Origin: Candidatus Babeliales bacterium | GTDB lineage: Bacteria; Babelota; Babeliae; Babelales; JANWKD01 | DNA: 12,262 nt | Assembly: GCA_025451595.1 (NCBI GenBank) | Contig: JANWKD010000008.1 | Span: 1 to 12,262 of the forward strand | Reading direction: 5' to 3' | In this document: positions 6,766 to 12,262 of the stretch, piece after piece | Layout of the letters: each line of letters opens with the position of its first letter | Position numbering within the stretch: the first letter of the stretch is position 1 | Made by a program: the position numbers and the translations under genes | The notes under the pieces: generated by a model | Seen by the model: the letters and a program-made list of their open reading frames with translations, nothing else | The model's database searches: none | Told to the model about the DNA's origin: nothing

Positions 6766-7648
6766 ATGTTTTTTTTGCTTGCGCTACTATCGAAGATTTT
6801 GTTTGTGGAAATTTTTCGATTAATTCAGCTTCTTTTAATGCAACAAGTGCGGTATCTTTTTGTAATTTTGCAAGTTCAATCTCTGCAACCAATATTGTCT
6901 GCTCTTGCTCTATTAATCGTTTGTCAAACTTGGTTTTAATAGCGTCTAATCGCTTTTGTGCAGCTTTATAATTTCCTTTATTAATATAGAAATCAAAAAT
7001 TGATAACTCATGCTCAAATAACCGATTATAACAATGTTTTTCTATTGATTGCACGTCAGTGATATATTGTTTATACACTTCTGAATGGCTTAAATATCGT
7101 TGAGTAAGTACGAGTGTTTCTTGCGTTATTGTCTGATCTCGATCACAGGAGAGTATATCGTAGTAACGACATAAAATCTCTTTGTATAGTGCATATTCGG
7201 TATGAGGACTATTAGGATATAAGGCAACAAACTCCTTATACAATTTTTCAGCTTGCTCTAATTTACCAAGATCAAAATACAAATCGGCAATCTCTATCCG
7301 CAATTTTTCTAACCTTATCTGATCATTGCATAAGGGTATCATATGCTGTACTGCTTTGACCGCGATTTCTTTATTCTCGGTAGCTTTTGTATAATCAAGA
7401 ATGCGCTGAAGTTCCATGAATGAAAGTTCATTGAATTTTCTTTTCATTTCAACAGGCGCTACCAAAGGTTCCTGACACATAGGTTCTTTGGTTCGATCGC
7501 ATTGATCAGAGTCAAAGCGGACGGCGCAGGTTGCCCGTGTTGATTGGTCCGGAAATTTGCTTATATGGGCGTAATACGGCCTATGACGACAACCTGATAA
7601 AAAAAGAGTGATAATTATGCAGCAAAAGGCACTATATTTTTCGAACAT
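6749..7648 (-). CDS. BamD-like outer-membrane assembly lipoprotein
   Basis: This predicted 299-aa lipoprotein likely belongs to the BamD/YfiO group that helps insert beta-barrel proteins into the outer membrane. The lipobox is LFLSGC with Cys20 as lipid site, preceded by a hydrophobic core. TPR-like helices follow: ADLYFDLGKLEQAEKLYKEF (121-140), then ALYPNSPHTEYALYKEI (142-158), the YPxSxxxxYA pattern typical of BamD, and later FYINKGNYKAAQKRL (220-234) with KFPQTKSS at 279-286. It has about 90 extra residues, including several Cys, between the lipobox and the first TPR. I chose the ATG at 7648, which has GAG 6 nt upstream and gives a standard lipoprotein signal; the ATG at 7666 would add six residues without a ribosome site. 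First gene of the four-gene operon. A generic TPR lipoprotein is the alternative. Confidence 0.78.
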   Translation of the reverse strand: MFEKYSAFCCIIITLFLSGCRHRPYYAHISKFPDQSTRATCAVRFDSDQCDRTKEPMCQEPLVAPVEMKRKFNELSFMELQRILDYTKATENKEIAVKAVQHMIPLCNDQIRLEKLRIEIADLYFDLGKLEQAEKLYKEFVALYPNSPHTEYALYKEILCRYYDILSCDRDQTITQETLVLTQRYLSHSEVYKQYITDVQSIEKHCYNRLFEHELSIFDFYINKGNYKAAQKRLDAIKTKFDKRLIEQEQTILVAEIELAKLQKDTALVALKEAELIEKFPQTKSSIVAQAKKTYVTLF

Positions 7649-7725
7649 ACTAATCTCAAAAACCATCGTTGAATGAATGATTCGCTTATTATTCTAATAG
7701 TTAGATTAACCCATTATTCGACTAC

Positions 7726-7755
7726 TGACAAGCAAAAGAAAATCTGATCTTGTCA
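7726..7755. promoter_or_regulatory. Inverted repeat between divergent BamD-like and gspE genes
   Basis: TGACAAG (7726-7732) and CTTGTCA (7749-7755) form 7-bp arms around a 16-nt spacer, suited to an operator. Both arms also read as -35-like hexamers on the minus strand: TTGTCA at 7726-7731 and TTGACA at 7751-7756. A weak -10 (TAATCT, 7703-7708) lies 17 nt from the former. The repeat is seen; its role is inferred. Confidence 0.35.
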
Positions 7756-7791
7756 AGACCATAAAAATATGATGTACACAGATAGTCTAGC

Positions 7792-7797
7792 TACAAT
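7792..7797 (+). promoter_or_regulatory. Possible -10 box of the gspE operon
   Basis: TACAAT matches the -10 consensus at 5 of 6 positions and lies about 67 nt before the gspE ATG. No convincing -35 hexamer lies at 16-18 nt upstream. The call is tentative. Confidence 0.3.
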
Positions 7798-7863
7798 GCT
7801 TAGAAATATGGTATGGTTAACAATATATATTTTTAGCTGAAATTGATTTTGACGAGGCTTTTT

Positions 7864-9570
7864 ATGATTAAGACAGTGGGCGAAGTCCTTATCGAGCAAG
7901 GGAAACTTACCAAAGAACAGTGGCAAGAATGCTTATCCAATGCTTTGCAAACCGGGCAATCAGTTACTCATTGTCTCATTGACAAGAAATTTATTGTACC
8001 TGAAGATTTAGTGCATGCCTATGCAACACAACGATCCCTTAAATACATTGAAAAAATTACCGAAAAAATGGCCGATCCTGCTATTCTGGCAAAAATTCCA
8101 TTGAAATTTTTACGCCAAAATGCGGTTATGCCGGTGATTCTTGATGATCGTATTACACTTCTTACGGCAGATCCTTCAGAGTATCAACCGCTTGATGAGT
8201 TATCAATGTTGCTAGGAGGAGACACCGACATTGCGGTAGCTACGGCGCAAACCATCATTGATGGTATCAATCGGTTTTATCCCCTTGAAGGGACAAAGCA
8301 GATGATTGAAGAGCTTGAAGAAGAAAAAAATATTCCTGAAGCTATGGAATTTGAAGAGATCGAGGAAAAAGATATTCTTGCAATGGCCACGGAAGCGCCG
8401 ATCATTAAATTAGTGAATCATATCTTTGTCCAAGCAGTCAAGCGCGGCGCATCAGATATTCATATTGAACCATATGAAAAAGAAATACGCATTCGCTATC
8501 GCATTGATGGTATTATGTATCCTTCGTTTACACCACCCAAACGCTTGCAAGCAGCACTAGCTTCTCGTATAAAAATTATGGCTAATTTAAATATTGCTGA
8601 GAAACGTATTCCTCAAGACGGTCGTATTCAAATAAAAGTTGCTGATAAAGCGATTGATATTCGTGTATCGGTGTTACCAATTTCTTTTGGGGAACGTATT
8701 GTAATGCGATTGCTTGATAAAACGAAGACATTCGTAACGTTAGATCGTCTTGGATTTGGCAAACATGATTATGAGGTAATAAAAAGAAGTATAATGAAAC
8801 CAAATGGTATCATTATGGTATCTGGTCCTACCGGATCTGGTAAAACTTCCACCTTATATTCGATTTTAAGCGAATTAAACACGCCAGAAGTAAATATTAT
8901 TACCGTGGAAGACCCAGTAGAGTATCAAATGGCTGGTATTGCGCAGGTGCAGGTTAAGGAAAAAATAGGTCTTACGTTTGCCGCTGCATTGCGTTCTATC
9001 TTGCGTCAAGACCCGGATATTATTATGATCGGTGAAACTCGAGATCAAGAAACCGCCCAGATTGCAATTCAGGCAGCCCTGACGGGTCACTTAGTGTTGA
9101 CAACTATTCATACCAATAGTGCGCCTGCAACAATAACTCGTTTACTTGATATGGGGATTGAGCCATTTTTAATCGCGTCATCAGTGGTTGCAATTTTAGC
9201 TCAACGTTTAGTACGTCGTTTATGCGAAAAATGCAAACAATCATACCATCCAAGCGCAGAATTGTTACGCAGCATTGGGTTATCTCCAGAGCAAGCACAA
9301 AAGATTATCTTTTATAAAGCAGTCGGCTGTGAAGAATGCAATAATACGGGCTACAAGGGAAGATTGGCGGTCTTTGAAGTGATGGAAATGAGCAATGAAA
9401 TAGCGCGCCTTACGGTAGAAAAAGCAGATATGTCCGTTATCCGCAAACAGGCAGTTGCTGATGGTATGACATTACTCATTCAAGATGGTATTGAGAAAAT
9501 AGAAAAAGGACTCACAACCATTGAAGAAGTTGTACGGGTGGCAACCGTTGGTGAAGATCAACTTGAATAA
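7864..9570 (+). CDS. Type II secretion / type IV pilus assembly ATPase (GspE/PilB family)
   Basis: This cytoplasmic AAA+-like ATPase powers pseudopilus or pilus assembly at the inner membrane. The 568-aa chain has an N-terminal MshEN/GspE-N domain (about 1-140), an acidic linker (about 147-170), then the N2 and motor domains. Visible motifs are Walker A GPTGSGKT (321-328), the Asp box around VEDPVEY (348-354), Walker B DPDIIMIGETRD (383-394), and the His box TGHLVLTTIHTN (407-418). A tetracysteine zinc site is formed by C454/C457 and C489/C492. All key residues are intact. I chose the ATG at 7864, with GAGG 7 nt upstream, over an in-frame TTG at 7843. It is followed by a pseudopilin gene, which suggests a type II secretion-like system, but the remaining components lie outside. 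PilB versus GspE cannot be settled from sequence alone. Confidence 0.95.
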   Translation: MIKTVGEVLIEQGKLTKEQWQECLSNALQTGQSVTHCLIDKKFIVPEDLVHAYATQRSLKYIEKITEKMADPAILAKIPLKFLRQNAVMPVILDDRITLLTADPSEYQPLDELSMLLGGDTDIAVATAQTIIDGINRFYPLEGTKQMIEELEEEKNIPEAMEFEEIEEKDILAMATEAPIIKLVNHIFVQAVKRGASDIHIEPYEKEIRIRYRIDGIMYPSFTPPKRLQAALASRIKIMANLNIAEKRIPQDGRIQIKVADKAIDIRVSVLPISFGERIVMRLLDKTKTFVTLDRLGFGKHDYEVIKRSIMKPNGIIMVSGPTGSGKTSTLYSILSELNTPEVNIITVEDPVEYQMAGIAQVQVKEKIGLTFAAALRSILRQDPDIIMIGETRDQETAQIAIQAALTGHLVLTTIHTNSAPATITRLLDMGIEPFLIASSVVAILAQRLVRRLCEKCKQSYHPSAELLRSIGLSPEQAQKIIFYKAVGCEECNNTGYKGRLAVFEVMEMSNEIARLTVEKADMSVIRKQAVADGMTLLIQDGIEKIEKGLTTIEEVVRVATVGEDQLE

Positions 9571-9592
9571 TAAGAATTCTAAACAAAATAGC

Positions 9593-9622
9593 ATCCCCAA
9601 AGAAATGAAATTTTTTGGGGAT
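9593..9622 (+). promoter_or_regulatory. Hairpin presenting the pseudopilin start codon in its loop
   Basis: The arms 9593-9604 (ATCCCCAAAGAA) and 9611-9622 (TTTTTTGGGGAT) pair over 12 positions with one G-U. The loop ATGAAA (9605-9610) contains the AUG. No U-tract follows on the plus strand, so it is not a terminator for gspE. It begins 23 nt after the gspE stop, so ribosomes finishing gspE could affect it. A role in translation control is inferred. Confidence 0.55.
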
Positions 9623-10117
9623 AAAAAAAACGCTGGCTTCAGTCTCCTGCAAGTAATAATAACGCTGGCATTAGTGACCATTACGCTTGGATTGTCTATT
9701 CCTTACTTTTCATTTTTACAAAGATCGATTGTGCGTTCTGAAATTGAAAAAATGCATTCAATGTTTATTTATATGCAGCACATGGCTATTGCGACTCAAC
9801 AAGACCAAAAAATAGAATTTGACACCGACCGACAGGTATATTATTGCAATAAACAGCAAGTATCATTGCCGCATGGTGTCACCTTTGGTGTAATACCAGG
9901 CGTGCTTGGCCCGCCATCAAGTCCTCAGGAGTTGATCACAAAGCCGATAACTTTTTTGAACAATACCATTATCTTTCGCGCACAAGGGACTATGCAGGCT
10001 GGCACCGTTTATTTAATCGATCGCAATAAAAAATATTTATACGCGCTCACGACGCCAGTTTCTCATATTTCATACATTCGTCGCTATAAATATGATCGAG
10101 AGTGGATTTCAATTTAA
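9605..10117 (+). CDS. GspH-like minor pseudopilin with Gln at position +5
   Basis: This is a predicted 170-aa prepilin-type protein. The short leader MKFFGDKKNAG (1-11) ends at a prepilin peptidase site, G11/F12. The following hydrophobic helix, FSLLQVIITLALVTITLG (12-29), is the usual N-terminal methylated helix. Position +5, normally Glu in FSLLEV, is Gln16 here. The C-terminal half has the GspH-like pattern FRAQGTMQAGTVYLIDR (124-140). It lies just downstream of the secretion ATPase, supporting a role in its pseudopilus. I chose the ATG at 9605 because it gives a normal charged leader; an upstream TTG frame from 9521 overlapping gspE would give an implausibly long one. The start codon sits in a hairpin loop and has only a weak AAAGA ribosome site. 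Alternative: another minor pilin class (GspI/J or PilE-like). Confidence 0.83.
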   Translation: MKFFGDKKNAGFSLLQVIITLALVTITLGLSIPYFSFLQRSIVRSEIEKMHSMFIYMQHMAIATQQDQKIEFDTDRQVYYCNKQQVSLPHGVTFGVIPGVLGPPSSPQELITKPITFLNNTIIFRAQGTMQAGTVYLIDRNKKYLYALTTPVSHISYIRRYKYDREWISI

Positions 10118-10186
10118 ACGGATATTCGATTCAAATAAGCGTCTGGGCACCATGTTTTCTAAGTGAAAAGATTGTCGATAAACAAA

Positions 10187-10209
10187 AGGCCCGGATAGAA
10201 TCCGAGCCT
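10187..10209 (-). terminator. Rho-independent terminator of the 10231-11013 gene
   Basis: The arms 10187-10196 and 10200-10209 pair over 10 positions around a 3-nt loop. The one odd pair (10191/10205) is C/A on plus but G-U on minus. On the minus strand TTTTG follows. It lies 21 nt after the stop codon of the minus-strand gene. On the plus strand no T run follows, so it does not obviously serve the pseudopilin gene. Confidence 0.85.
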
Positions 10210-10230
10210 CTAAGATCGATCAATGTTATA

Positions 10231-11013
10231 TTATCGACGTTCTAAAATCAAACGTTGTTCAAGTTCGCGTAATTCTCGTTTCCTTTTTTTTCGTTCACGC
10301 TTTTGCTCCTTCTCCAATTCCCGTTGTTTTTCTTCTAAGCGTTTTTCACGTATTTCTAACCGATATTCAGCTAAAATTTCTACATCTGATTGTATTTTAC
10401 GCAAGATATCGAGTAATCGTGCTTGCTTGTAGCTGATTTCTTCGAGCTCAATAACTAATTGTTCAAGATGGTTGCGTTCAGCATAATTGTGATATTGCGT
10501 ATGCAACCTGTTCTTTATCTTTGCAATACGGCCGTTCACAGCTTGATAACTATTTGCCAATGATCTGACATTAGTATCTACATTCAACTTATAATCAATA
10601 AATTGATAATGAATAGTTGGGCAACAATTATGGAAATAACTGGAATGATCCTTCGTTTGCAGAATAATTCTTTTGAGTCGATGCTCTTTATCGTAGGCAT
10701 AATAACTATCAATTTGGTACATATCAATTGCATCGTGATAATAGTTTGAAAGATTTCTATGTATCTCTTGCGCTTCACTCAACACTTGCTCATCGCTTTG
10801 GCTGCAAAGAGCATAAATACCTGCAGTTGCCAACCCTACCCCTGCTCCGACTAGGCAGGCACCGGCAATAGTACTTGCTACGCTTTTAATAGTATCAAAA
10901 CTGGCATTGAAGGAAAAACTAGCTTGCATTTTAGGCAAAATGGGAGCTGCTACAGTCAGAGGTATGATAAGAAGCGTTAAAAAGGTACGTTTTGTATGGG
11001 ATACGATAGACAT
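10231..11013 (-). CDS. Exported or membrane protein with C-terminal charged coiled-coil / single helix
   Basis: I do not recognise a family. The 260-aa protein starts with a signal-like segment (hydrophobic 11-26) and has a second hydrophobic, Gly/Ala-rich stretch (47-69, containing GAGVG), a likely membrane helix. The middle (75-150) is rich in Tyr, His and Asp and includes a Cys-Cys pair (130-131). Residues from about 160 to 215 look like amphipathic helix. The last 44 residues (217-260) are almost entirely Arg, Lys, Glu, Gln and Leu, a pattern of a coiled coil or a stable single alpha-helix. I chose the ATG at 11013, with AAAGGA 6 nt upstream, over the ATG at 11028. It is a single-gene unit with its own strong promoter (11070-11097) and terminator (10187-10209). 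Function is unknown; a structural or envelope-spanning role is a guess. Confidence 0.78.
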   Translation of the reverse strand: MSIVSHTKRTFLTLLIIPLTVAAPILPKMQASFSFNASFDTIKSVASTIAGACLVGAGVGLATAGIYALCSQSDEQVLSEAQEIHRNLSNYYHDAIDMYQIDSYYAYDKEHRLKRIILQTKDHSSYFHNCCPTIHYQFIDYKLNVDTNVRSLANSYQAVNGRIAKIKNRLHTQYHNYAERNHLEQLVIELEEISYKQARLLDILRKIQSDVEILAEYRLEIREKRLEEKQRELEKEQKRERKKRKRELRELEQRLILERR

Positions 11014-11029
11014 GAAAATTCCTTTCATG
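11011..11029 (-). repeat. Inverted repeat spanning the start of the charged-helix gene
   Basis: CATGAAA (11011-11017) and TTTCATG (11023-11029) are exact 7-bp arms around a 5-nt spacer. In the mRNA, the chosen AUG lies in the 3' arm, a second in-frame AUG lies in the 5' arm, and the ribosome site AAAGGA spans the 5' arm and loop. The stem is AU-rich and modest. Confidence 0.5.
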
Positions 11030-11069
11030 AAATAAGTTTGAAAATGTTTTTACTACATTACTATTCTTA

Positions 11070-11097
11070 ATTGTAAAAAATCATATTTTTTTGTCAA
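11070..11097 (-). promoter_or_regulatory. Near-consensus promoter of the charged-helix gene
   Basis: The minus strand shows TTGACA (11092-11097, perfect -35), a 16-nt spacer, and TACAAT (11070-11075, 5 of 6). The implied start near 11063 gives a leader of about 50 nt to the ATG at 11013. This is the best promoter in the window. Confidence 0.75.
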
Positions 11098-11179
11098 TTG
11101 CCCTAACAGCACGATATTGCTTTAATTTAAGATAGAATATTTTATCGCAAATGACCTCCTATTTAATCTCATAAATCAG

Positions 11180-11208
11180 GTGGCATTTCTCTGATTATCT
11201 CTTATATT
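11180..11208 (+). promoter_or_regulatory. Possible promoter of the PLD-like gene
   Basis: GTGGCA (11180-11185, 4 of 6) and TATATT (11203-11208, 5 of 6) are separated by 17 nt, about 50 nt before the ATG at 11258. A competing -10, TATGAT at 11221-11226, has no -35. The call is tentative. Confidence 0.35.
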
Positions 11209-11257
11209 TAATAAATTTATTATGATAAAGTTGGAATGAATAACCAAAAGGGATATT

Positions 11258-11887
11258 ATGAGGATAATTTTATTTGTATTATTGAACGCACCGTTGACAA
11301 TTTGTTCTGTATCTCGATCATATATTGATTTTGCCAAATCGATATTGCTGCAAGAAACTGTTATTGATAAAATTTTTTTTGTACCAGGAAATCAGCGTCC
11401 AAAGCAGTTATTACTAGGACTTATACAAAGCGAGAAATCTCACATAAGCGCTGCGTTGTTTCGATTTACCGATAAAGATATTGCTCAAGCTCTCGTGAAC
11501 GCCGCTGAGCGTGGCGTTCATGTTGATTTGATTGTGGATCAAGGTTGTTTTACTGGTAACCAAAAAATTGCACACATTGTCGCCGGAAAAATACCCGTGT
11601 ACGTCTACTCCCATCCTTTCTCTATCATGCATCACAAAATGTTCCTATTTGAAAATGCCTTGGAAGGCAAGCATATCGTATGGCATGGTTCTGCCAATGC
11701 CACGACATCAGGACTTTTGAAAAATGAAGAATGTATTTCAATTCGCGAAGGAACTTCACTATACCAACTATTTTTTGAACAATTTGAAGGATTAAAAAAT
11801 AGAATCATGCAGAACGTGCAAAAAATTAAAAAATATGAACATCTTTGTTATTTAGTTCGATGGATGAACGCAAAAACAAGTAAATAG
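11258..11887 (+). CDS. Secreted phospholipase D-like protein, single HxK motif (Nuc/PLD6 type)
   Basis: This 209-aa protein carries one PLD-superfamily active-site motif, as in small Nuc-type endonucleases and PLD6, which work as dimers. The motif is MHHKMFLFE (124-132), with His125 and Lys127, followed by HGSANATTSG (143-152), which supplies the usual GSxN element. The Asp of the HxKxxxxD motif is replaced by Glu132. An upstream segment, ISAALFRFTDKDIAQALVNA (63-82), fits the first PLD strand and helix, and GVHVDLIVDQ (86-95) the second. The N-terminus (2-18) is hydrophobic and looks like a signal peptide, so activity would be periplasmic or extracellular. AAGGGA lies 4 nt before the ATG. 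It stands alone and converges with the pseudouridine synthase gene. Substrate, nucleic acid or lipid, cannot be decided. Confidence 0.88.
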   Translation: MRIILFVLLNAPLTICSVSRSYIDFAKSILLQETVIDKIFFVPGNQRPKQLLLGLIQSEKSHISAALFRFTDKDIAQALVNAAERGVHVDLIVDQGCFTGNQKIAHIVAGKIPVYVYSHPFSIMHHKMFLFENALEGKHIVWHGSANATTSGLLKNEECISIREGTSLYQLFFEQFEGLKNRIMQNVQKIKKYEHLCYLVRWMNAKTSK

Positions 11888-11915
11888 CATAAGAAAAATA
11901 ACTTATTTCAAAAAA

Positions 11916-11975
11916 ATCTACTTCGCTCGTATGCGTATACTATTATTGCAAAAAAAATAGGTTGGCGAAGTAGAT
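11916..11975. repeat. Long-loop inverted repeat, 11-bp perfect arms
   Basis: ATCTACTTCGC (11916-11926) and its exact reverse complement (11965-11975) flank 38 nt. It starts 28 nt after the PLD-like stop. The arms are not followed by a T run and the loop is long, so simple termination is not its obvious role. It may be a dispersed palindromic element or a structured RNA; only one copy is present here. Confidence 0.5.
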
Positions 11976-11976
11976 C

Positions 11977-12025
11977 AAGGAATTAGAGTATTCTTTTTTA
12001 AAGAGCTTCACTACTACAATTCCTT
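11977..12025. repeat. Second adjacent inverted repeat, 8-bp arms
   Basis: AAGGAATT (11977-11984) and AATTCCTT (12018-12025) flank 33 nt and begin one base after the previous inverted repeat. Together they fill most of the gene-free stretch between the converging PLD-like and pseudouridine synthase genes. Confidence 0.4.
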
Positions 12026-12052
12026 CTTAGCTTGGCTTCAGGCTATTCATCT

Positions 12053-12077
12053 TTTAAAAAAAATCAAGTTTTTTAAA
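12053..12077. terminator. AT-only hairpin at the pseudouridine synthase stop
   Basis: TTTAAAAAA (12053-12061) and TTTTTTAAA (12069-12077) form 9-bp arms around a 7-nt loop and overlap the TAA stop (12073-12075). Lack of G/C pairs makes it a weak terminator in either direction. Confidence 0.3.
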
Positions 12078-12262
12078 TTGAACCATTTTTGCAGGATTGA
12101 GCTCTCAATTGTTCTAGAGCTGCTTGGAAATCAAGAGGAGGTTGGATATGAAATTCAAATGGGTTATTTACGAAGGTGAATGCAAGAGAATATGCATGGA
12201 GAGCCTGTCTTTTGAGGTAAGAAAATTTTACACCATATAATTGATCACCAAGAAGTGGGTGA
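12073..12262 (-). CDS. RluA/RluD-family pseudouridine synthase (partial, C-terminus only)
   Basis: Only the last 62 residues are in the window. HPLLGDQLYG (1-10 of the fragment), LKRQALHAYSLAF (16-28) and PPLDFQAALEQL (41-52) match the conserved C-terminal part of the RluA family. In that family, HPxxGDxxYG and RQALHAxxLxF precede a terminal PLPxDFxxxL segment. These enzymes isomerise uridine to pseudouridine in 23S rRNA or tRNA. The catalytic Asp region lies outside the window, so RluA, RluC and RluD types cannot be told apart. The gene converges on the PLD-like gene. Confidence 0.87.
   Translation of the reverse strand, partial: HPLLGDQLYGVKFSYLKRQALHAYSLAFTFVNNPFEFHIQPPLDFQAALEQLRAQSCKNGSI

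Noticed and set aside
7843..7863. TTG start for the secretion ATPase
   Set aside because: The ATG at 7864 has GAGG at good distance and begins at the usual family N-terminus.
9521..9604. Longer pseudopilin from a TTG start overlapping gspE
   Set aside because: It gives a 39-residue prepilin leader; the ATG at 9605 gives a standard short charged leader.
9593..9622. Terminator between gspE and the pseudopilin
   Set aside because: The hairpin is followed by A residues, not T, on the plus strand, and the start codon lies inside it; the minus direction has only a weak T stretch.
10223..10432. Plus-strand Ser/Arg-rich open frame
   Set aside because: It is the antisense shadow of the Arg/Lys/Glu-rich end of the minus-strand gene.
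11154..11160. Perfect AGGAGGT ribosome-site sequence on the minus strand
   Set aside because: No ATG, GTG or TTG at proper distance opens more than a two-codon frame; an ATT-started 23-codon frame is not convincing.
1..12262. CRISPR arrays, tRNA, rRNA, insertion sequences, toxin-antitoxin pairs
   Set aside because: I looked for regular repeats, cloverleaf-like segments, transposase motifs and small paired genes and saw none that hold up.

Overview
The window is an AT-rich stretch of a Gram-negative-type genome. The best taxonomic clue is the large secreted protein at 1640-3205. Its mature N-terminus (NNVYGHTFFSVRPQ) and C-terminal Phe resemble the outer-membrane-like protein family I associate with Candidatus Dependentiae (TM6 / Babeliae), a phylum of host-dependent bacteria. 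That assignment rests on recognition, not on a search. A Gram-negative envelope is supported independently by a BamD-like lipoprotein, a barrel-like protein ending in Phe, and secretion ATPase and pseudopilin genes.

Layout. (1) 1-676, minus: galE, cut by the window edge. (2) 822-3205, minus: a two-gene secreted-protein operon, with a 14-cysteine outer-membrane-like protein followed by a 266-aa Pro/Gly-rich exported protein. It has a promoter near 3399-3428, a leader of about 185 nt, and a terminator at 766-792. (3) 3522-4775, plus: hisS. (4) 4925-7648, minus: a compact operon in the order BamD-like lipoprotein, YraN-family protein, CdsA, GT-A-like glycosyltransferase, with overlapping or nearly touching genes. 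(5) 7864-10117, plus: a GspE/PilB secretion ATPase and a GspH-like pseudopilin. (6) 10231-11013, minus: an exported or membrane protein ending in a very charged helix, with a near-consensus promoter and its own terminator. (7) 11258-11887, plus: a secreted single-motif phospholipase D-like protein. (8) 12073-12262, minus: the C-terminal end of an RluA/RluD-type pseudouridine synthase, cut by the window edge.

How the genes fit together. Most of the window concerns the cell envelope: sugar-nucleotide supply (GalE), phospholipid precursor synthesis (CdsA), outer-membrane protein assembly (BamD-like), a likely outer-membrane client (the 521-aa protein), protein export (GspE and pseudopilin) and several exported proteins of unknown role. 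HisS and the pseudouridine synthase are ordinary translation and RNA-modification housekeeping genes.

The most notable signals are small structures around gene starts and ends. The pseudopilin AUG lies in the loop of a 12-bp hairpin. A Shine-Dalgarno plus AUG-AGA-UAA mini-ORF sits in the outer-membrane protein leader. A perfect 15-bp inverted repeat abuts the galE ribosome site. Two distant terminators share the same stem design. The pseudopilin has Gln at the normally Glu +5 position, and the PLD motif has Glu in place of Asp. I saw no CRISPR array, rRNA, tRNA, transposase or clearly new multi-gene system.
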